DNA of 64,000 nucleotides from Longimicrobiales bacterium (lineage in GTDB: Bacteria > Gemmatimonadota > Gemmatimonadetes > Longimicrobiales > Gaopeijiaceae), in contig JAPKBW010000003.1 in NCBI GenBank assembly GCA_028823235.1, positions 149,098 through 213,097 on the forward strand, written 5' to 3'. This document shows, piece after piece, positions 54,095-62,705 of the stretch (the stretch's first letter is position 1; each line of letters starts with the position of its first letter). The notes below the pieces were generated by a model that ran no database searches, was not told the origin of the DNA, and was given only the letters and a program-made list of their open reading frames with translations. A program made the translations under genes and the position numbers.

Positions 54095-54200
54095 CGTACG
54101 GGAGGGGTCGCGCGATGGGCCTTTTTCGAGGCTCAACCAGGCATGGATCCCCCCCACCGGGCCGATCGTTGTCCGATGAACATCGCGCGCTACCCGCCTC

Positions 54201-54560
54201 ATGACCTCGGTACCTAGGGAGAAGCCGTCGCGTCCCGATTGCTGGAGCGTGCAGGATTGACGATCCGTGAACGCCGGGTATCGACTGGGCCGTCGAGAGA
54301 TTGACACTATTGCGAGCCGGACTTCGGTTCTCGCCTTCGTGGAGGTGAAAACGCAGTCCAGGGGAGGGATGGGAAGCCCCGAAGATGCCGTCACGTGGAA
54401 AAACCGCCGGGAAGTCGATGTGGTGGCCCGAGACTACCTCATGCGCCATGTCCGTGAAGGCGTCGGTGTTCGGTTCGACGTGGTCGCGATTGTCCCAGAT
54501 GAGCGCCGACGCATCCTCCGGTGTGATCACATCGAGGACGCGTGGCGGCCTCAATCCTAA
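54201..54560 (+). pseudogene. YraN/UPF0102-family nuclease-like protein, double frameshift
   Basis: Three frames together give one YraN protein: MTSVPR from ATG 54201; GEAVASRLLERAGLTIRERR in a second frame; YRLGRREIDTIAS, AFVEVKTQ, and RFDVVAIVPDE back in the first frame to 54560. The catalytic-like EID and EVK motifs of this restriction-nuclease fold are present. Adding one G at 54217-54219 and removing one at 54276-54278 joins them. The family usually has an LG..GE segment at the start, which is partly missing here. Decaying gene or sequence errors. Confidence 0.65.
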
Positions 54561-54564
54561 CCCA

Positions 54565-55611
54565 TCAGCCCGTGACGACAGCCTCGACGGGAGCCAAGAG
54601 GTCCCGGCCGATCGCCTGGGCGATCGCGCGTACCTCCTTCATCATATCCGCGAACTGCTCAGGGTATAGCGACTGCGCCCCATCAGACCGCGCACTCGGC
54701 GGATCCGCGTGCACCTCGACGATCAACCCATCAGCCCCCGCGGCGACGGCTGCCCTGCCCATCGGAATCACTTGGGACCTAAGCCCCGTCGCGTGGCTGG
54801 GGTCTGCGATGATCGGAAGGTGAGAGAGAGACTTCACCACCGGGATTGCTGCCAGATCCAGCAGGTTCCGGGTGTGCTGGGCGAAGCTCCGCACGCCACG
54901 TTCGCAAAGAATGACGTCCCCGTTCCCTTCAGCAAGCAGGTACTCGGCGGCGAGGAGGAACTCCTCGATCGTAGCCGACATACCGCGCTTGAGCAGGATC
55001 GGCCTGCCTGTCTGCCCAGCCCGGCGCAGCAGCGGGTAGTTCTGCATGTTGCGCGCACCGATCTGGATCACATCAGCATACTCGGCAACAAGATCAGCTC
55101 CATCCGGATCGATTGCTTCCGTCACGACCGCGAGGCCACTCTCTGCCCCAGCCTTGGCGAGATAACGGAGCCCCTCGAGGCCGAGGCCCTGGAATGAATA
55201 CGGCGACGTACGTGGCTTGAATGCACCGCCACGAAGGACCGTCGCGCCCAGTTCCCGAAGCTGATGCGCGATCCCGATGATCTCAACTTCACCCTCCACC
55301 GCGCAGGGACCGGCCATGATCACGAGGTCAGAGCCACCAACAATTGTGCCGTTCGAAAGGGTTACCGTCGTGTCTTCTTTTTTCCACTCCCGCGACACCT
55401 GCTTATAGGAGTGGGTCACAGGTATCAATTCGAGGACCCCGCTCAGCCCCTGGAGTCGCCCAGCGTCCACACCACCATCGTTGCCAAGAAGGCCTACAGC
55501 CGTGGCCCGGCCAGCCGGAATCGGACGTGCGACATAGCCCATATTCTTGATGGCACCGACGACTCCAGAGATATCTTCCTCGGAGGCGCCGTGCTTCATT
55601 ACAACGAGCAT
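54565..55611 (-). CDS. aroF: 3-deoxy-7-phosphoheptulonate synthase (DAHP synthase)
   Basis: 348 residues of the class I, AroF/AroAI-type enzyme: an N-terminal ferredoxin-like regulatory domain (about 1-70) and the TIM-barrel with MAGPCAVEG, RGGAFKPRTSPYSFQG, QIGARNMQNY, LLKRGMS and the metal-binding CERG. First step of the shikimate pathway from PEP and erythrose 4-phosphate. Convergent with yraN (four-base gap), and separate from smc by about 70 bases. Confidence 0.95.
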   Translation of the reverse strand: MLVVMKHGASEEDISGVVGAIKNMGYVARPIPAGRATAVGLLGNDGGVDAGRLQGLSGVLELIPVTHSYKQVSREWKKEDTTVTLSNGTIVGGSDLVIMAGPCAVEGEVEIIGIAHQLRELGATVLRGGAFKPRTSPYSFQGLGLEGLRYLAKAGAESGLAVVTEAIDPDGADLVAEYADVIQIGARNMQNYPLLRRAGQTGRPILLKRGMSATIEEFLLAAEYLLAEGNGDVILCERGVRSFAQHTRNLLDLAAIPVVKSLSHLPIIADPSHATGLRSQVIPMGRAAVAAGADGLIVEVHADPPSARSDGAQSLYPEQFADMMKEVRAIAQAIGRDLLAPVEAVVTG

Positions 55612-55680
55612 CGATAACGCATGGGGCTGGAGAATCGTTGAGCGCCGTAGTCTAAAGGGCCTCCGGCGGTGGGTCTATGG

Positions 55681-58600
55681 TCACACCGCGCTCGCTACCT
55701 CGAGCGCTTCCTGGAGCTTCACACCAACGATCGTGCTGACCCCGGGCTCCTCCATAGTCACGCCGTAGATCCAGTCGGCAGCTTCGATGGTGCGCGGGTT
55801 GTGCGTAATCACCACAAACTGCGTCTGCCCACTGAACTCCTGAAGCAGGCGGATGAATCGCCCAATGTTGTTTTCGTCCAGCGGAGCATCGACCTCGTCG
55901 AGCACACAGAACGGGCTCGGCTTCACCAGATAGATCCCGAAAAGAAGAGAAAGCGCGGTGAGCGCTCTCTCTCCACCGGAAAGCAGGTCGATGCGCTGTG
56001 TCCTCTTACCCTTGGGTGACGCGTGGATCTCGATTGGAGACTCAAGAGGATCGTCGGGGTCCTGAAGCCAGATGTCCGCCTCACCACCCTCGAAGAGGCG
56101 GAGGAAGGTCTTCCGGAAGTTCTCGCGAATCTGGGAGAAGGTACCGATGAAAAGATCCGTCGCTGTCTTGTTGATCTCTCGGATGGCCGACCGAAGGTCG
56201 TTGCGAGCCGCTACTAGGTCGTCGCGTTGCGTCGTCAGAAAATCCAGGCGTTCGCTTTCCTCATCATGCTCCTCTACCGCGAGCATGTTCACCGGGCCAA
56301 GGCGATCCAAGGCCTGTATGAGTTTCTCAAGTTCACGCTCGAGGTCAGCGTGCTCGCCCTCAATTGGCTGAGCCTCGGAAAGGAGGGTGTCGAGCGGCTT
56401 GCCCCACTCGCCCTCGAGGCGCTCCCGGATGCGTTCGATACGCCCCGTGATCTCCTGCTGCTCTAGTTCCAGACTATGCCGTCGGTCAGAAACTGCCCGC
56501 TCCTGAGTGCGGGCGTCCCGCGCGCGGCGCTCAGCCTTGTCCAAGTTCTCCGAGATGGCATGCAGGGCCTCATCACGGGCCTGAACATCGGTTTCAGCAG
56601 CTGTCCGTTCCCCGAAGAGCCGCTCCGTAGCCTCCTCCCCTTCCTTTCGCAGCGAGCGAGCCTCCTCCTGCTCGGTCCGGAGTCCTTGCTCTTCCTTGTC
56701 GAGCCCTTCGACCCTCGCGGTTGCCTGCGTTCGCCCCGCTGCAATTGCCTCTAGTCGGTCATTCAGGCGGGTCACATCCCCCTCGAGGCGGGCGACGTCG
56801 ACGGCAAGGCCCGCTTCTTCTGCGCGGGCCACCTCCCATTCCTCTTGGACGGTCTCAAGTGCCTCTCGCGAGCGGTCTCTCTCCTCTTGAATGCCCGATT
56901 CTTGCTCGAGCAGTACCGCCCGATCGTCTCGCGCTTCAGCCGCTCGTTCAACCGCCCGGGTGCGGGCAGCCTTGGTTCCCTCGACCTGTCGCGCCAGTTC
57001 GTCACGGAGACGATTCATACGCCCTCGCTGGTCGGTCTGTGCCGTCAGATCGCCATGCGCCTTCCTGTGTTCGTCGTCCGCGGCCTGCCTGGTTGTCCGA
57101 GATTCAGCCAACCAGGACTCTGCAGATCCTAGGGCTACTTCGGTTGCGGCCATGGCATACCGGGCGGCAGCGGCCTCGGTGTCCGCAGCTTCGTACTCGA
57201 CGGATACCCGCCTTAGCTCTTTCTTTCGTTCCAGAACGCCTGACCCACCGGACGGATTTCCGACCCGCACGACGCCTCTGCGCTCGGTGACCGGGATACC
57301 CGTCACACTAGCACCCGTCGACTCGACCCCATCGAGCAGGGCCTTCACCCATGGCGCGCCCGCGCCCGATACCCCGATGCTATCCAGTAACCCACCAGAA
57401 GCCTTGCCCGCGCTCTCGGGTACGCGATCCAGCGGAAGAACGATGAGGCCGCCCCCGCCCTCCCATTCGTTGCCAAACCACCCCAGAATCTGATCGAGGG
57501 AGGCGCCATCTTGTACGACAAGCGCGGTCGCGAGGGGGCCGAGGTAGCCCTCGACCGCTGAGGTCGCTGTGGCATCGGCGTCAATGAAATCAGACAAAAC
57601 ACCCAGGACGCCCCCGCCAGAAGCATCGAGCGCGCTCCGCACGACCGGTTCGACACCTTCGCGATCCCTCTCCAGCCCCTCGAGAGCGGCCTTTCGGGCC
57701 CTCAATGAGGCTGCCAGATCTCCGGTTTCGCGCTCCGCGCGGCGAGCCGCATCGAACGCGAGCCGAGCAGCCTCGACTGCTGTCTGGCCGTCGGCGACAG
57801 CCGATCGGGTGGTATCAAGGGTCTTCGCAAGTTGATCTAGGCGACCCGAGAACAGATCTCCCTGCCCTTCGAGGTCCGTGAGCGAGTCGGCGGTCTTCTC
57901 CAACTCGAGATTCACCTGGCCGAGCCGGCGTTCCAGCTCGACAGCCTGCGCCTCGGAAGCGTCTGCATCTCCTTCGAATTGGGCCCCGCGGCGCGCGATA
58001 TCGCGGCCTCTGGACTCCGCTCCGTCGAGCGCCCTACGGGCCTCCTGGAGCCGGTCGCGCACGACTTGGGCATCGGCAGAGCGCTCGACTGCGATTGCCT
58101 TCAGCGTGGTGAGCTCTTCGGCCGCCTGAGCACCTCCAGCAGATAGCTCTGCCTCATCTTTCCCGAGACTGGCGGCGCGCTCGCGTGCCTCACTCCGTTC
58201 GCCGTCGATCTGCGCCATGCGTCTTTCAGCGTACGCCGCGCGCTCATCAGCGACGGCCAGGTCCCGCTCCCACCGGACGAGCTGCTCACGCACACCACCA
58301 AGCACACCTGCCGCGGTGATTCTGGCCTTCTCAGCGCCCACTTCGCTTAACCGCAGCGATTCGTATTCAGCCTCGGCCGAGGCGAGCTCGGCGACCATAC
58401 CCTGCTCTGTCTGCTGATCCCCGCTGAGGTCTTTCTGCACAACAGCGAGTCGAGTTCGGATCGTGTCGAGCTGGTGGCGAACGACCGCGACTTCAACGTC
58501 AAGTCTCCGCTGACGGTACTCGGTGTACCGCTGCGCCTTACCCCTTTGCCTCGAAAGAGACCGGACCTTGGTGGTGACTTCCGAGATCACGTCGTCGAGT

Positions 58601-59169
58601 CGCTGGAGATCCAGATCAGCCCGCTCGAGACGGCGCACCGCGGCCTTCCTGCGGTCCTTGTACTTCCCAATGCCGGAGGCTTCTTCGAACAGCCCGCGCC
58701 GCTCTTCTGCGCGATCGGAGAGAATCGCATCGATCATGCGGTTCTCGATCATGGCGTATGCGTTAGCACCGAGTCCGGTGTCTCGATAAAGATCGACTAC
58801 GTCCTTGAGGCGAACGGTCGATCGGTTGATCGAGTACTCGCTACCTCCGTCGCGAAAAACCTGTCGCCCGATTTCGACTTCTTCGACCGGAATCGGGAGC
58901 GCACCGTCTTCGTTCGTCACGGTGAGCGAAACCGATCCGCGATTGACCGGTCGACGATTGACGGTGCCTTGGAAGATCGCCTCTTCCATTTTGGCACCCC
59001 GGATTGCAGTCGGGCGCTGCTCTCCGAGAACCCACCGGATGGCGTCCGAGATATTGGACTTTCCACACCCGTTGGGCCCAACGACGGCAGTAATCCCTTC
59101 GTGGAATTCGACCGTGGTCGAATCCGCGAATGATTTGAAGCCCTGAAGCTTGAGCGACTTGAGCCTCAT
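55681..59169 (-). CDS. smc: Chromosome segregation protein SMC
   Basis: 1162 residues from ATG 59169. Walker A GPNGCGKS at 31-38, two coiled-coil arms, hinge domain near 500-640 (GVEPVVRSALDASGGGVLGVLSDFI region), signature LLSGGERALTALS and Walker B CVLDEVDAPLD at the end. Compacts and segregates the chromosome with ScpA/ScpB, which are not encoded here. ATG overlaps the stop of the upstream gene (ATGA). The alternative upstream start adds eight residues without family support. Confidence 0.96.
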   Translation of the reverse strand: MRLKSLKLQGFKSFADSTTVEFHEGITAVVGPNGCGKSNISDAIRWVLGEQRPTAIRGAKMEEAIFQGTVNRRPVNRGSVSLTVTNEDGALPIPVEEVEIGRQVFRDGGSEYSINRSTVRLKDVVDLYRDTGLGANAYAMIENRMIDAILSDRAEERRGLFEEASGIGKYKDRRKAAVRRLERADLDLQRLDDVISEVTTKVRSLSRQRGKAQRYTEYRQRRLDVEVAVVRHQLDTIRTRLAVVQKDLSGDQQTEQGMVAELASAEAEYESLRLSEVGAEKARITAAGVLGGVREQLVRWERDLAVADERAAYAERRMAQIDGERSEARERAASLGKDEAELSAGGAQAAEELTTLKAIAVERSADAQVVRDRLQEARRALDGAESRGRDIARRGAQFEGDADASEAQAVELERRLGQVNLELEKTADSLTDLEGQGDLFSGRLDQLAKTLDTTRSAVADGQTAVEAARLAFDAARRAERETGDLAASLRARKAALEGLERDREGVEPVVRSALDASGGGVLGVLSDFIDADATATSAVEGYLGPLATALVVQDGASLDQILGWFGNEWEGGGGLIVLPLDRVPESAGKASGGLLDSIGVSGAGAPWVKALLDGVESTGASVTGIPVTERRGVVRVGNPSGGSGVLERKKELRRVSVEYEAADTEAAAARYAMAATEVALGSAESWLAESRTTRQAADDEHRKAHGDLTAQTDQRGRMNRLRDELARQVEGTKAARTRAVERAAEARDDRAVLLEQESGIQEERDRSREALETVQEEWEVARAEEAGLAVDVARLEGDVTRLNDRLEAIAAGRTQATARVEGLDKEEQGLRTEQEEARSLRKEGEEATERLFGERTAAETDVQARDEALHAISENLDKAERRARDARTQERAVSDRRHSLELEQQEITGRIERIRERLEGEWGKPLDTLLSEAQPIEGEHADLERELEKLIQALDRLGPVNMLAVEEHDEESERLDFLTTQRDDLVAARNDLRSAIREINKTATDLFIGTFSQIRENFRKTFLRLFEGGEADIWLQDPDDPLESPIEIHASPKGKRTQRIDLLSGGERALTALSLLFGIYLVKPSPFCVLDEVDAPLDENNIGRFIRLLQEFSGQTQFVVITHNPRTIEAADWIYGVTMEEPGVSTIVGVKLQEALEVASAV

Positions 59170-59888
59170 CCGAGTCCCGCCGAGATGAACCAACCCAATC
59201 CAGCGATAACCACCATGGCCAGAATCACGAACATGATCATCCGCGGGACTCCACCAGAGCCCTTCTTCAGAGTCAATCCTGAGGGTGCACCGAGATCCGA
59301 CGCTCCAGTGGACAGACCGTGCACCCCACTCGTAGCACCAGTGACCGCGCGAACCAATGACGCAAGGTCACGAACTGCGACCGGCAGGCTCTCATCCCGT
59401 CCAGACAGAATCACGATGTCCGAGGCAGACCCAAGGAATGACGAAGTGCATGCGGCCCCGTCATGGACGTACAGGGCGAGCGTTGCCCTCGCTTCGGCCA
59501 TCCCCGCCATCAATCGATACCAGCGGGAACTCCTTGCGACCGTATTGGAGTCAGCGACCGGTGTGCCCGCTGTGATCAGCAAGAATTGCCCGCCATCGAT
59601 GGAATGAGACACGTGTTCCACCGACGAACCGTGGAGCGTCGCATCCGATAGTCCTTCCCGATTGTTGAGGCCAGCCGGAACGTGAAGTGAAGGCTGCTCG
59701 AGCCCACCGTCCACGAGGACAATTCGCTGCCCGTCAGCGCTCCAGGCGCGTACGAGGTCCAGCGCAGCAGCGGCTGCCCAACCGTCTGATACGGCCTGTT
59801 CGGTAGCTACAATCGCGACCACTCGGCCGGCCCCACCGCCCTGCGGTGCGACCCCGTCGAGCGGCAGCCACTCGGGGAGATGTGCCAT
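59166..59888 (-). CDS. MinD/CpsD-like protein without Walker A, C-terminal membrane helix
   Basis: 240 residues. The fold pattern follows ParA/CpsD ATPases: strand AGRVVAIVATE, then IVLVDGGLEQPSLHVPAG and NREGLSDATLHG, which equal VLLIDADLRRPxLH and the GLSD block of tyrosine-kinase-like relatives. The P-loop lysines are missing: where GKST should be there is EQAVSDGWAAA. The end is a single membrane helix (about 215-237). It is therefore a pseudo-ATPase tethered to the membrane. Translation is coupled to smc. Function unknown, perhaps a surface scaffold or chromosome anchor. Confidence 0.65.
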   Translation of the reverse strand: MAHLPEWLPLDGVAPQGGGAGRVVAIVATEQAVSDGWAAAAALDLVRAWSADGQRIVLVDGGLEQPSLHVPAGLNNREGLSDATLHGSSVEHVSHSIDGGQFLLITAGTPVADSNTVARSSRWYRLMAGMAEARATLALYVHDGAACTSSFLGSASDIVILSGRDESLPVAVRDLASLVRAVTGATSGVHGLSTGASDLGAPSGLTLKKGSGGVPRMIMFVILAMVVIAGLGWFISAGLG

Positions 59889-60052
59889 CGACTATCGCCG
59901 GTAGGATCGTGAGTGGCCGGGCAGAGCCCGGTACGGGGACTTTCTGGACCCGAAGACGGGGTAAGTTAGAACCCATGTCGAGCGTCGGCAAATCCCAACG
60001 GTAGCACGAAATCGAAGCATTGTAGTGATTTTCACGGCATCGGCGGGCCGAA

Positions 60053-60409
60053 TCACTCGTCCGGATTCTCCCATCGCGCCGCGTCACCCCAGAGGTTCTC
60101 CAACTGGTAGAACTGCCGTGCCTCAGGATGAAAAACATGGAGAACGAAATCGACATAGTCGACGAGCACCCAACGCCCGCCCTGCATACCCTCCACATGC
60201 TCAGGCCGGATCGAATCCTTCTTCAGCTCATTCACCACGTGATCCGCGATCGCCTTCACCTGCACGTCGGACCGACCCCCTGCAATCACGAAATAATCGG
60301 TCGCAGACGAGATCCCGCGGAGGTCCAGCACGACCACATCGTGGGCCTTGAGCTCGACTGCGAGCTCAGCCGCACGCGTGACCTCAGCCGGGAAGTCCGC
60401 GGGATCCAT
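60053..60409 (-). CDS. rsfS: Ribosomal silencing factor RsfS
   Basis: 118 residues from the ATG at 60409; GTG at 60424 is possible. The motif LDLRGISSATDYFVIAGG and VDYVDFVLHVFHPEARQFYQLE with LWGDAA are typical of the RsfS/Iojap family, which binds L14 and blocks subunit joining. Starts 23 bases after rplI. The longer open frame includes the end of rplI and is not coding. Confidence 0.9.
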   Translation of the reverse strand: MDPADFPAEVTRAAELAVELKAHDVVVLDLRGISSATDYFVIAGGRSDVQVKAIADHVVNELKKDSIRPEHVEGMQGGRWVLVDYVDFVLHVFHPEARQFYQLENLWGDAARWENPDE

Positions 60410-60431
60410 CGTTGGAAGCGTCACAGTCGAC

Positions 60432-60887
60432 TCAGCCTTCCTCTGCCTCGACGTTGACCTCGATCTGCACCTCGACGTCACCGTGGAGACGAATGCCCAC
60501 ATGCACGGTCCCGGTCGCCTTGATCGGGTCATCTAGCTGGACGGTCTTCTTGTCCAATTCAAAATCGAGACTGCCCGCGTTCGCTTTTTCGACCACGTCG
60601 GTGGCCGTAACCGATCCGAACAACTTTCCGTCTTCGCCCGCACGCTCCGTGAACGTGAGGGACATCCCTTCGAGCTGAGACGCACGACGACGCGCCTCCA
60701 GGAAGTCACGACGCTTCCGCTCCTCGGCGAGCGAACTCTCCTCCTCGATCCGCTTCATGTTCGCATCAGATGCGACGTACGCGAGGCCTTGCGGGATCAA
60801 ATAGTTGCGGCCGTACCCTGCCTTGACCTGAACCACCGCCCCGGCATCTCCCAGGTTCTCTACCGACTGCTTCAAGATGAGCTTCAT
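60432..60887 (-). CDS. rplI: 50S ribosomal protein L9
   Basis: 151 residues of bL9 from the ATG at 60887: MKLILKQSVENLGDAGAVV, the GYGRNYLIPQGLA block, a long connecting helix and the C-terminal domain GKLFGSVTATDVVEKA. Normal length. A GGAG lies close upstream. Confidence 0.96.
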   Translation of the reverse strand: MKLILKQSVENLGDAGAVVQVKAGYGRNYLIPQGLAYVASDANMKRIEEESSLAEERKRRDFLEARRRASQLEGMSLTFTERAGEDGKLFGSVTATDVVEKANAGSLDFELDKKTVQLDDPIKATGTVHVGIRLHGDVEVQIEVNVEAEEG

Positions 60888-60906
60888 AATTCCTCCGACT
60901 TGAGTC

Positions 60907-61842
60907 TCAAGCGGCCTGTGCACCAGCGCGTGCGCGCAGGTCCAGCCACGTATCTGCGATTCCAAGAAGCACCGTGAATCCGATCACGACCGGAGCCGCG
61001 AAGAGAATTCCAAGTGCGAACATCGTGATGCCAATAAATGTGAGTCCGCCGTTCACGAACACGACGACACCTATGCCCCGGAGGGCGTATAGCGAGCCCA
61101 TAAAGACCGCGACGTTGGCCCCAAGTCGGCTGCCCCCGTCTTCCGGGAGTAAAGCGACCATCGCGAGTCCGGCAATCATCAACCAGACGAGATGGTCGTT
61201 GAATCGAAACCCACGAAGGGTCCCAACGTCCTTCTCTTCGGTCGGTGCCACCCGACCAAAGACCCACCATGCGAGGCCGAGAGCTGCCATCGTCTCGATC
61301 GCCATTAGGGCCGGAAACAGCTGAGCCTGGGCTTCAACCGTCTGATAGATCGCGGTAACCAGTGTTGGAGGCACCGCCTCTCCATCCCGGAGCACCGCAA
61401 TCACGTCGAGCCACGTCGCGAAGCCAGACCGGAGATGATCCGTGACCTGCCAGTCAATGGCGGCCCACGCTCCCCGGCGTATGGTAAGGAAGACGCCCGA
61501 AATGACAATCGCACTTCCTACCGCGGCCATCGACCGACTCGTCAGACGCCAGTGGGGGACATATGTCGCCAAGGCGGCAAAAACACCTCCGGCGATCAGC
61601 GCCCACGCGCGTTCAACGAACCAGAGTCCATCACGTGGACCTGCAAGCACGACGAAGAAGCCAAAAATCGCCGCGACGACGATCGCACCTGTCCCCCGCC
61701 CCTCCAGACCCAGAAGAATCAGGAGAGGTACAGCAACGAGCACGATCGGCTGAAGAATCGACGTCGCAAGGACGACGCCGAGCAGTCCAGCCGCCCGGCG
61801 CCACCCTTTGCGAGTGTCACTCATTGCCTCGTCCGTCGTCAT
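60907..61842 (-). CDS. DUF2232 (YybS-like) integral membrane protein
   Basis: 311 residues with about eight hydrophobic segments and almost no soluble domain. Position between the S18-encoding gene and rplI is the usual place of the YybS/DUF2232 family. Contains a WQVTDHLRSGF segment and FRFNDHLVWLMIAG, the second typical of the family's late membrane helices. Role unknown. Starts at an ATG; M7 is a second option. Confidence 0.78.
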   Translation of the reverse strand: MTTDEAMSDTRKGWRRAAGLLGVVLATSILQPIVLVAVPLLILLGLEGRGTGAIVVAAIFGFFVVLAGPRDGLWFVERAWALIAGGVFAALATYVPHWRLTSRSMAAVGSAIVISGVFLTIRRGAWAAIDWQVTDHLRSGFATWLDVIAVLRDGEAVPPTLVTAIYQTVEAQAQLFPALMAIETMAALGLAWWVFGRVAPTEEKDVGTLRGFRFNDHLVWLMIAGLAMVALLPEDGGSRLGANVAVFMGSLYALRGIGVVVFVNGGLTFIGITMFALGILFAAPVVIGFTVLLGIADTWLDLRARAGAQAA

Positions 61843-61879
61843 CGGTCTACTTCGCGTCCGTCAGCGCAGTGAGACGAGA

Positions 61880-62536
61880 TCAGCCGTCTTCACGCTGCAT
61901 GTACGGTAGCAGCGCGAGGTAGCGCGCACGCTTGATCGCTGTACCCAACTGACGCTGGAACCCAGCCGTTACCTTCGTCGTCCGCTTCGGAATGATCTTT
62001 CCCTGCTCCGTAACGAAGTGAGACAACGTTGAGACGTCCTTGTAGTTCAGCATGATGATGCGCGGCCCTTCCATGCGCCGACGGCGACCACGTGAGCCCG
62101 TGTACTCGGGAGGAGAAGTGCGAGGAGTCCCGTCTTCCTCCACCGCTGCCTCAGGTATCGGGAGATCGTCGTCATCATCCTCGTCTTCGTCATCGTCCGC
62201 ACCTACCCGGACAGGAACGTCGGCCATAACGGAGAGACCGGTGGTTGGCTCGCCCTCATTGAGGATCAAGAGATAGCGAAGTACCTCACCGTCGAGCTTG
62301 AGGAGACGCTCGAACTCGGGGAGGGCCTCAGCTGCGGCCATGAACTGCGCTACTGCGTAGAAGCCGGTGCTCTGCTTCAGAACCGGGTACGCGAGCTGTC
62401 GATTGCCCCAGAGGTCGACTGCGGAGACTTCTCCGCCCTTTGAAATCGCGAGTTCGTGAAACGTGTCGAGCTTGGCGGTCACGGCCTCTTCTTCGAGTGC
62501 CGGATCCAGGATGTACACTACTTCGTAAAGCCGCAT
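61880..62536 (-). CDS. Fused ribosomal proteins bS6 and bS18
   Basis: 218 residues in one frame. Residues 1-104 are bS6 ([17 protein letters not shown], then [20 protein letters not shown] and LRYLLIL). Residues 113-125 are an almost pure Asp/Glu linker, 126-150 a Pro/Gly-rich spacer, and 151-218 are bS18 ([18 protein letters not shown], then [19 protein letters not shown] and [12 protein letters not shown]). Both halves look intact and in full register. S6 and S18 form a heterodimer on the 30S platform, so fusion would give them in equal amount. The N-terminal Cys/Arg part of S18 is replaced. No separate rpsR or ssb between. Confidence 0.9.
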   Translation of the reverse strand: MRLYEVVYILDPALEEEAVTAKLDTFHELAISKGGEVSAVDLWGNRQLAYPVLKQSTGFYAVAQFMAAAEALPEFERLLKLDGEVLRYLLILNEGEPTTGLSVMADVPVRVGADDDEDEDDDDDLPIPEAAVEEDGTPRTSPPEYTGSRGRRRRMEGPRIIMLNYKDVSTLSHFVTEQGKIIPKRTTKVTAGFQRQLGTAIKRARYLALLPYMQREDG

Positions 62537-62705
62537 CTTTCGTTCCCTCGGTCCGTTGAATTGGTACGGGCTCCATCGAACTCGGGCACCTCGGCTGCGG
62601 CTGAGGCACTCTGACGGAGCGGGCTGTATGTAGTCGCGCCCTCATGGACGCGGCGGAAAAGCTAGTGAATCGCGGGACAGGTTGGAACCCGCGGAACATC
62701 GCCGT

